NCBI GenBank assembly: GCA_019420345.1 | Contig: JAHZHI010000047.1 | Span: 1-44,430 of the forward strand | DNA from: Peptococcaceae bacterium | GTDB lineage: Bacteria; Bacillota; Peptococcia; Peptococcales; Peptococcaceae | Reading direction: 5' to 3' | Length of the DNA stretch: 44,430 bases | Shown here: one piece after another, positions 38,909 to 44,430 of the stretch | Layout of the letters: each line of letters opens with the position of its first letter | Position numbering within the stretch: the first letter of the stretch is position 1 | The notes under the pieces: model-generated | What the model saw: only the letters and a program-made list of their open reading frames with translations | What the model was told of the DNA's origin: nothing | Databases searched by the model: none | Position numbers and translations under genes: made by a program

Positions 38909-39753
38909 CCAATCAATTTTTTTACAAAGCTTGTCAGTTTTGCCACCAAACAACGTCCTGTCACAGCACCTTTCTCAATTTTCTTTAACGGACAATGACG
39001 TGCCGATGCTTGGTAATCATAATCAGCCCGTGTTTTGATGCCACTATAAATGGTTGATGCGCCAAATCCTACAGGACGCACTTCAACTGCAGTCAAACCA
39101 GCATCGCGGAACATCTGCGCAATTTCATGGCGTGGTGGAAAGGTGCGCAAACTTTCTGCCAGCCATGTATATGCCGGGAAACCATTCGAAATGGTATCAG
39201 CACTAACCAAATGACTGCCCAGCCATGGTACCACTTTGAAATAATAAAAATTAAAGAAAGCGCGTGCTGGCGGAAAGCTAGGACGAGAAACATCAATGCA
39301 TACCACCTTGCCGCCAACTTCAACCACACGCGCCATTTCACGAATCGCCAACGGAATATCGCTAACGTTGCGCAGTGCAAATCCACTTGTTGCAGCATTG
39401 AAGCTCTCATCCGGGAACGGCAGTGCCAGTGCATCCCCTTCAACAAACTGTACATTGCAATGTGGGTGTTCACTCATTTTTTCACGTGCAGCTTCCAACA
39501 TGTTCGCAGAAAAATCTAAACCCACTGCTTGCCCAAAAGGACCAACAATTTCAGCTTGTTGATACGTCATCTCGCCAGTGCCACAGCAAACGTCCAACCC
39601 TTTATCCCCAGGTCCAAGTTCTGTTTTCTTCATGACAAGTTTTTGCCATGCGCCAAGCATCCCCCAGGTCATCAAAACATTCATAAAATCATATTTGCCA
39701 GCAATGGATTCAAACACTTCATGGACATACTTTTCTTTTCGTTCGTTTTTCAT
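38905..39753 (-). CDS. menG: Demethylmenaquinone methyltransferase-like (MenG/UbiE)
   Basis: A 282-residue SAM-dependent methyltransferase. The UbiE signature start is KYVHEVFESIAGKYDFMN, motif I is GLDVCCGTGEMTY (near residue 48), then come ALPFPDESFNAATSGFALRNV and KVVCIDVSRP. The C-terminus is about 35 residues longer than usual MenG and carries a Cys- and Lys-rich tail. It methylates a quinone if the cell makes menaquinone. The rest of the pathway is not in this window. The ATG overlaps the ymdB stop (ATGA). Confidence 0.85.
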   Translation of the reverse strand: MKNERKEKYVHEVFESIAGKYDFMNVLMTWGMLGAWQKLVMKKTELGPGDKGLDVCCGTGEMTYQQAEIVGPFGQAVGLDFSANMLEAAREKMSEHPHCNVQFVEGDALALPFPDESFNAATSGFALRNVSDIPLAIREMARVVEVGGKVVCIDVSRPSFPPARAFFNFYYFKVVPWLGSHLVSADTISNGFPAYTWLAESLRTFPPRHEIAQMFRDAGLTAVEVRPVGFGASTIYSGIKTRADYDYQASARHCPLKKIEKGAVTGRCLVAKLTSFVKKLIG

Positions 39754-40550
39754 ACGCGGGTCCTTTCTATTGTCATGCGTTTATCAATACGTTCAATCTC
39801 CACTGCTCGACCATCGTTATCAATCTCAACAAGAACTGCTTGAAACAGAAAATGATCATCATCACTTTGTTGAAATTTTACACGACGCTGCGTCAAAAAA
39901 CGATTGATCGATGATTCCACCTTCATCCCAATAACAGAATCCACCGGACCAACCATGCCAACATCAGTCTGATAAGCAGTGCCTTCTGGAAGAATCTGTG
40001 CATCAGCAGTCGGAATATGCGTGTGGGTTCCAAGCACCGCACTCACTTTTCCATCTAAATAACGAGCCAGCGCCAATTTTTCAGAAGTAGCTTCTGCATG
40101 CATGTCAACAATAATCGTCTTAACACCTTGCTCATGCAGCTCGTCGACCACCTTCATAATATCCTGAAATGGTGATGTCAAAGTCGACACATAAACATTG
40201 CCCATAGCAACAACAACAGCCACAGATCGATGATTGGCTTCGGCAATTGTCCATCCGCGTCCCGGTGTATCTGGCGGAAAGTTAAACGGACGCACAATGT
40301 CTTCATTTTCATCAATAAAATGATAAATCTGCGGCTGATTCCATGCGTGATTGCCCAGTGTAACGACATCCACCCCTATTTTCTTCAACTGCTGATACTG
40401 TTTCAAATTCAAACCATTTTGAGTATGGATATTCTCACCATTGGCGATGATGAGATCAATTGTCTGTTCTTTTTTTAATTGACGAATACAGCGAGCCGCC
40501 ATTTCTATTGAATCTGGTGTCACCATATCGCCGATAAATAATATTTTCAT
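39750..40550 (-). CDS. ymdB: YmdB-family metallophosphoesterase
   Basis: A 266-residue calcineurin-like phosphoesterase (TIGR00282). Metal ligands lie in FIGDMV, ANGENIHTQNG and TLGNHAWNQ, and further on VDMHAEATSEK and GTHTHIPTAD. Bacillus YmdB hydrolyses 2',3'- and 3',5'-cyclic nucleotides and affects biofilm and sporulation choice. The ATG follows AGGAGT. Coupling to menG has no obvious functional meaning. Confidence 0.92.
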   Translation of the reverse strand: MKILFIGDMVTPDSIEMAARCIRQLKKEQTIDLIIANGENIHTQNGLNLKQYQQLKKIGVDVVTLGNHAWNQPQIYHFIDENEDIVRPFNFPPDTPGRGWTIAEANHRSVAVVVAMGNVYVSTLTSPFQDIMKVVDELHEQGVKTIIVDMHAEATSEKLALARYLDGKVSAVLGTHTHIPTADAQILPEGTAYQTDVGMVGPVDSVIGMKVESSINRFLTQRRVKFQQSDDDHFLFQAVLVEIDNDGRAVEIERIDKRMTIERTRV

Positions 40551-40577
40551 AGCGATACTCCTGTCTTTTGCTCATCC

Positions 40578-40606
40578 ATCATAGCATTTTTAAAGATACA
40601 CCGCAA
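40578..40606 (-). promoter_or_regulatory. Promoter of ymdB-menG
   Basis: TTGCGG (40601-40606), a 17-bp spacer and TATGAT (40578-40583) on the minus strand. Confidence 0.65.
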
Positions 40607-40630
40607 CAAGGCCATGATGCTGGGCATAAA

Positions 40631-40662
40631 AAAAACGCACTCACATTTTTTGGCGAGTGCGT
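40631..40662 (-). terminator. Terminator of the tRNA-His-like RNA
   Basis: ACGCACTC (40635-40642) pairs with GAGTGCGT (40655-40662), with eight Ts following on the minus strand. Confidence 0.85.
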
Positions 40663-40670
40663 CGACGTTA

Positions 40671-40741
40671 GGAATTCCACGGGATTCGAACCCGCAACTC
40701 AGGTGCCACAACCTGTATGATGCCGTTTCAACAAAAATTCC
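40671..40741 (-). tRNA. tRNA-His-like RNA (GTG), non-canonical anticodon and D arms
   Basis: A 71-base molecule. The acceptor GAATTTT pairs with GGAATTC, and an extra 5' G opposes a 3' C, as in tRNA-His (G-1:C73). The T arm CGGGTTCGAATCCCG is perfect. The anticodon arm is CAGG-TTGTGGCA-CCTG, an eight-base loop (or six if T-A closes), with GTG inside. The D arm pairs poorly. It has its own promoter and terminator. It is either a true but deviant tRNA-His, a pseudo-tRNA, or a tRNA-like RNA with another role. Confidence 0.6.
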
Positions 40742-40756
40742 TTTCGACTTAACCAT

Positions 40757-40785
40757 ATTATATCAATCGAAAAACGCTTTGTAAA
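40757..40785 (-). promoter_or_regulatory. Promoter of the tRNA-His-like RNA
   Basis: TTTACA (40780-40785), a 17-bp spacer and TATAAT (40757-40762) on the minus strand, placing transcription about seven bases before the RNA's 5' end. Confidence 0.8.
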
Positions 40786-40987
40786 GCCATTTTTAGTATT
40801 CTTCACACAATTTTTATACACATAAATTCATTATGATCTTTATTTGCATTTTAATGATTTCATACAAAAAATCCTCTATAAATAGTTTTCAACACCATAT
40901 TATATGCAGATGCAAACGGTAACGATTCCCTTTGATGTATATCCTAAAAGTGAATCGTTCTTTATAATAATCATTCGTCCAATGATC
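40786..40987. other. AT-rich intergenic region without a visible gene
   Basis: Two hundred AT-rich bases. The only structure is an inverted repeat AACGATTC/GAATCGTT (about 40920-40957) with a 20-base loop and no good T run. It might be a weak terminator for the amidohydrolase gene. Confidence 0.4.
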
Positions 40988-42622
40988 TTATTTTGCTTGA
41001 TAAACTACTTCACCTTTTTTGATCGTTTGCAACACTTTTATGGTTTTAATGCTTTCTTTCGGTACTTCTAATGGATTTTTATCCAGAATCACGAAATCTG
41101 CCATCTTTCCCGGTTCAATAGATCCTTTGCGTTTCTCTTCAAACGTTTGATAAGCACCATAAATCGTGATTGCGCGCAATGCTTCCATAGGTTCAACCGC
41201 ATATTCCGGCCCTATGTCACGTCCGCTGGAAGTCTTGCGGTTTACCGCATGATGCATGCTGAGAATCATATTTGGATGGATAACCGGTGTGTCTTGATGC
41301 ATCGTAAAACTCATGCCGCGTTTGACCGCTGAGGTCAATGGGCTGATACGGCGGCCTCGATCGGGACCAAGCACAGAATCCAAATGCAAGTCCCCGTAAA
41401 GATACACATGATCATGGAAGAAGGATGGCAGCAAGCCGATCTCTTTCATGCGATCCAATTGATCTTCGCGTACCGTCTGACAATGGATGACCACTGGGCG
41501 CAGGGCATCATAAATGCCTGTTTCTTTCTGCGCTCTGGCATATTGGATGATAAACTGCTCAATGGCAGCATCTCCATTGGCATGGCAAATAATTTGCCAG
41601 CCATGCGCCAATGCCTGTTTGAAATAACCGCACACTTCATCATCATTTGGGTGCACGGCATAGCCGCGATAGTCGTCAGCCTCTCCTTCCGGCACAATAT
41701 AATACGGCTCAGACAGCCATGCCGTCTTTGCTTGTGGAGACCCATCAAGGAAAAATTTCACACCAGCAATTTTAACACCGTCAACGTACCCTGCTTCGGA
41801 TGCACGTGGCACTTGATCAGCCAAATCGCCCAGCATTTCAATCTGTGGATAAACATACAGATCAATTTTCAGCAGCCCCATCTTATGCATGCCCGCAACC
41901 AATGGCACCATGTTTAAGTCAAAGCTCCCATCCTGCGCCGTGGTAATGCCATAACTCAAATACATTTTCTCCGAACGCTGCACGCCTTCCATCATAAATT
42001 CCGGCGTTGGCCGAGGCATAAACTTGCCAAGGACATATTGTGTCAACGCCGCTTCTTCAACCATGCCTGTCGGTTCTCCGGTAACAGGATCCTTTTGATA
42101 AACGCCGCCTTCCGGATTCGGTGTTTCTTTCGTGATGCCGCAAATCTCCAACACCTTAGAATTGCAGCAGCCTACATGCCCACTTGAATGCATCATCACA
42201 ATTGGCACTTCTGCAGATGCTTTATCAAGATCATAGCGTGTCGGATGCTTGCCATCTGGAAAAGCATGATTGTCATACCCCATGCCCACGAGCCAATTGT
42301 CACCCTTGACAGGATTTTCTTCTAAATAAGCTTTAATAGCAGCCACCAGCTTCTCCACACTATCAATTTCTCCTGTTGGCGGTGCGTCAAATCTTGGAAA
42401 TAGGCAGCTGAATACCATGTGACTATGCCCATCGATAAATCCGGGTGTCATTGTTTTTCCGTCAAGATTTATTTTTTCAACAGTATCATCAGCCTGCGCT
42501 GTTACATCCGCTAACGACCCCACCGCTTTAATCGATTCTCCCTCAACGAGAACCGCTTCTGCAAGCGGCTGGTCATCGTTAACAATGATAATCGTTCCAT
42601 TATAGTACAATGTTTGTGCCAT
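40988..42622 (-). CDS. YtcJ-type metal-dependent amidohydrolase
   Basis: A 544-residue enzyme of the amidohydrolase superfamily (Amidohydro_3). The N-terminal beta domain leads to GFIDGHSHMVF (HxH near residue 70). Further sites are VKFFLDGSPQ, ICHANGDAAI near residue 345, VIHCQTVRED and the late MHQDTPV. It ends in FVILDKNPL. There is no signal peptide. The ATG at 42622 follows GGAGGAGG. YtcJ homologues have mostly unknown substrates (N-substituted formamides are one case). The MFS gene upstream probably imports the substrate. Confidence 0.88.
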   Translation of the reverse strand: MAQTLYYNGTIIIVNDDQPLAEAVLVEGESIKAVGSLADVTAQADDTVEKINLDGKTMTPGFIDGHSHMVFSCLFPRFDAPPTGEIDSVEKLVAAIKAYLEENPVKGDNWLVGMGYDNHAFPDGKHPTRYDLDKASAEVPIVMMHSSGHVGCCNSKVLEICGITKETPNPEGGVYQKDPVTGEPTGMVEEAALTQYVLGKFMPRPTPEFMMEGVQRSEKMYLSYGITTAQDGSFDLNMVPLVAGMHKMGLLKIDLYVYPQIEMLGDLADQVPRASEAGYVDGVKIAGVKFFLDGSPQAKTAWLSEPYYIVPEGEADDYRGYAVHPNDDEVCGYFKQALAHGWQIICHANGDAAIEQFIIQYARAQKETGIYDALRPVVIHCQTVREDQLDRMKEIGLLPSFFHDHVYLYGDLHLDSVLGPDRGRRISPLTSAVKRGMSFTMHQDTPVIHPNMILSMHHAVNRKTSSGRDIGPEYAVEPMEALRAITIYGAYQTFEEKRKGSIEPGKMADFVILDKNPLEVPKESIKTIKVLQTIKKGEVVYQAK

Positions 42623-42680
42623 TTTTGTTTCCTCCTCCACAGTAAGTTCCTACATATTCTTGAAACAATGGCCAATAAGA

Positions 42681-42707
42681 AAAACTGCATCGTTACGATG
42701 CAGTTTT
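42681..42707 (-). terminator. Terminator after the MFS gene
   Basis: A perfect 12-bp stem AAAACTGCATCG/CGATGCAGTTTT with a three-base loop, followed by TTTTTC on the minus strand. It may limit read-through into the amidohydrolase gene. Confidence 0.85.
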
Positions 42708-42714
42708 AATAACA

Positions 42715-44046
42715 TTACGCTTTTGCCACACCGATCCCGCGTTCTTCTTCAGCTTTACGAGCAGCATTATAGTAGGTCAGATACACTTTGCCAGCATAGA
42801 CCAAAAGCAGTGCTGTAATAATCATGGATGCCTGAACAACAACAAGGCCGTTCTGAATGCCAATCATGTCAATCAAGCGACCACCGACCGTAGGCCCAAT
42901 GGCACCAAAAATCTGAATAAAGAACACATAAGTCCCATAAGAAACAGATTTATACCATGCTGGCACCAACTCGTGACTGGATGCATGGAAAGAAGTGTTG
43001 CCAAGGGTATATGCAGCATTCCCCGCAATAATCAATGGAATGCTTGCAGTGCCATAGCCCACTGCAAGAATCCCTGCACTGAGCAGACACGTGATCATCG
43101 GCATCCACATGCGTGCACGGCGATCCTTTCCATACCATTTATCAAGAATTCTGCCACCGACTGGGGTTGCAATGATGCTAAAAGGCATCGTGATTAAGGC
43201 TACCATTGATGCTGCTGTTGGTGTCATGCCTTTTACATCTTGAAAATAAATGGCTGCAAAAGATGAACCTGTATTCACAGAAAACAACGCCATCCCTGCT
43301 GCCAAACACATGGCAAGCAATGCTTTGTTATGAAGCAGCAGTTTTGCCGTGTCCGAAACATTCAGCTTGATCTGTGCGACTTCGTCGTCATCATTAGCTG
43401 TCACTTCCGCTCCCTGCTGTGCCATAAGCTTTTTATTGTCAGGAAGCATGAAGGACAACAAACAAACGACCAGACTGATGCCCCCGATGATATAGAAGCA
43501 GCTTCTCCAACCAACAGCTTCAGCAAGCACTGCGAACATGACCGTCCCTAAGGCACCGCCAACAACCATGGCCGTGTTATAAACACCAAGCGCCGTGCCC
43601 CAGGAAGATTTCTTAAACCAGCTGGTGATCATTGCTGTCGACAGCGGCGCATACGCAGAACTTCCAGCGCCCACACAAAGACGGCTGATGATTAACGTCA
43701 CCGCACCGCCTGCCATCCCACAAACGATTGTAGCTCCGGACCAAAGAATGCCGCAGAAGCTAATGGTACGACGCTGAGAGTGATTCTCACCAATGAAGGA
43801 AATCGGCATAACAAAGATGGCCATCCCTAGGAAAATCGCACTGCTCATCATCCCAACCTGGGTATTGCTTAAACCCAGATCATCTTGAACAAACGGCATG
43901 GCATAACTGAAACCATAACGGATAAACAAATCAAAGCAGAACATCACATATAAAATCGCAATGAATAACGTTCGCTTTCCTTTTGGCAGCTGAACCAATG
44001 GCTTATCGACTGCTTTCATTTTTGGTTTATTGGTTGATTCAGACAC
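42715..44046 (-). CDS. MFS transporter
   Basis: A 443-residue membrane protein with twelve predicted helices and a central loop near residues 215-240 (DNKKLMAQQGAEVTANDDDE). Helix 1 has RYGFSYAMPFVQDDLGLSNTQ, typical of the anion:cation symporter-like or OFA-like branch. The GTG at 44046 is taken as start because GGGAG lies 8 bases upstream. The longer frame begins inside that ribosome site. It precedes the amidohydrolase in the same direction, suggesting uptake of its substrate, perhaps an acylated amine or carboxylate. Specificity cannot be read from the sequence. Confidence 0.85.
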   Translation of the reverse strand: MSESTNKPKMKAVDKPLVQLPKGKRTLFIAILYVMFCFDLFIRYGFSYAMPFVQDDLGLSNTQVGMMSSAIFLGMAIFVMPISFIGENHSQRRTISFCGILWSGATIVCGMAGGAVTLIISRLCVGAGSSAYAPLSTAMITSWFKKSSWGTALGVYNTAMVVGGALGTVMFAVLAEAVGWRSCFYIIGGISLVVCLLSFMLPDNKKLMAQQGAEVTANDDDEVAQIKLNVSDTAKLLLHNKALLAMCLAAGMALFSVNTGSSFAAIYFQDVKGMTPTAASMVALITMPFSIIATPVGGRILDKWYGKDRRARMWMPMITCLLSAGILAVGYGTASIPLIIAGNAAYTLGNTSFHASSHELVPAWYKSVSYGTYVFFIQIFGAIGPTVGGRLIDMIGIQNGLVVVQASMIITALLLVYAGKVYLTYYNAARKAEEERGIGVAKA

Positions 44047-44430
44047 AATAAACACTCCCTTTCTCACATATTGTGTAAATAATCGTGATAATTGCGGATT
44101 GTTTTGGAAATGATGGTCAACCCCTTTCCAAGAAATGTTCCTTTCAGAAATTCTGAAACCAATTTCAATGGTCGATGCATTGCATGTTGATAGCTAGCTG
44201 TTTACAATGATGCTCATATTGACCATAAGCGATAAATTATTTCTTTTATTATTGTAAATTATTTTTTTCGATGCGTCTAATACATATATTAAAATAAATG
44301 CATTTCAAAAAATATATCATTTTCAGACAATATAGACATTGTTTTCTACTAATCTTTTTCTTATAATTAAAATTAACAGAAAGACCTGCTAATAAAAGTC
44401 AAGCCATAAATCCATGATTTTTCATCATAG
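44047..44430. promoter_or_regulatory. Upstream region of the MFS gene with a 17-bp palindrome
   Basis: No gene is seen in these 380 bases. TTTCAGAA-A-TTCTGAAA (44142-44158) is a perfect palindrome about 95 bases before the start and could be a regulator site. Several weak -10-like AT stretches occur further up, and no clear promoter can be chosen. Confidence 0.4.

Noticed and set aside
1..44430. Insertion sequences, phage genes or CRISPR arrays
   Set aside because: No transposase, integrase, phage structural or cas-like protein and no spaced repeat array was found on either strand.

Overview
The window looks like chromosomal DNA from a strictly anaerobic, Gram-positive-type Firmicute (Clostridia in the broad sense). 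Supporting signs are an [FeFe]-hydrogenase operon with its full maturation set, a tRNA-Trp-sensing T-box, an IspH-ribosomal-S1 fusion, a fused FeoA-FeoB iron transporter, a GTP-type PEP carboxykinase, a HutP-like protein beside cmk, AGGAGG-type ribosome sites and many intrinsic terminators. I cannot name the genus. No prophage, insertion sequence or CRISPR array is visible. The region reads as metabolic core plus small transport and regulatory operons.

Layout. 1-3250 (minus): an ABC exporter fragment whose permease is interrupted by a stop at the window edge, and a LytTR response regulator with an AgrC-like histidine kinase. 3390-6550 (plus): a promoter, a T-box with a UGG (Trp) specifier and terminator, then substrate-binding lipoprotein, permease and ATPase, a predicted tryptophan importer. 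6550-8985 (minus): a GntR/YtrA-type repressor, ABC ATPase, permease, a DUF3592-like protein and a 27-residue membrane peptide. 8990-10310 (plus): xanthine phosphoribosyltransferase and an ECF S-component. 10309-11121 (minus): a metallo-beta-lactamase-fold protein.

11219-23255 (minus) is the hydrogen block. It holds hydrogenase subunits (NuoE-like, a separate [2Fe-2S] protein, NuoF-like, catalytic HydA), then a small [2Fe-2S] protein, a degenerate hydrogenase-PAS sensor and a SpoIIE/PP2C-type phosphatase. Upstream lie the maturases HydF, HydG, HydE and a TM1266-type regulator. The structural and maturation operons share a promoter-proximal sequence block, so co-regulation is likely. The sensor, phosphatase and small ferredoxin together look like a hydrogen- or redox-sensing signalling branch, and are the most interesting part of the window.

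23300-30690 (minus): thiC under a TPP riboswitch, a hemolysin III homologue, tRNA-Cys and tRNA-Leu, the IspH-S1 fusion, cmk, a HutP-family protein and an HI0933-type flavoprotein. 30800-35125: pckG (plus), rdgB (minus), two tandem tRNA-Gly genes (minus), gap (plus), and a short helix-hairpin-helix protein (minus). 35144-40606 (minus): a thioredoxin-like protein, feoAB, a HAAS/DUF1700 membrane protein, menG/ubiE and a YmdB-type phosphodiesterase. 40630-40785 (minus): a tRNA-His-like RNA with its own promoter and terminator but a non-canonical anticodon loop. 40988-44046 (minus): a YtcJ-type amidohydrolase and an MFS transporter. 44047-44430 holds no gene, only a 17-bp palindrome and AT-rich DNA.
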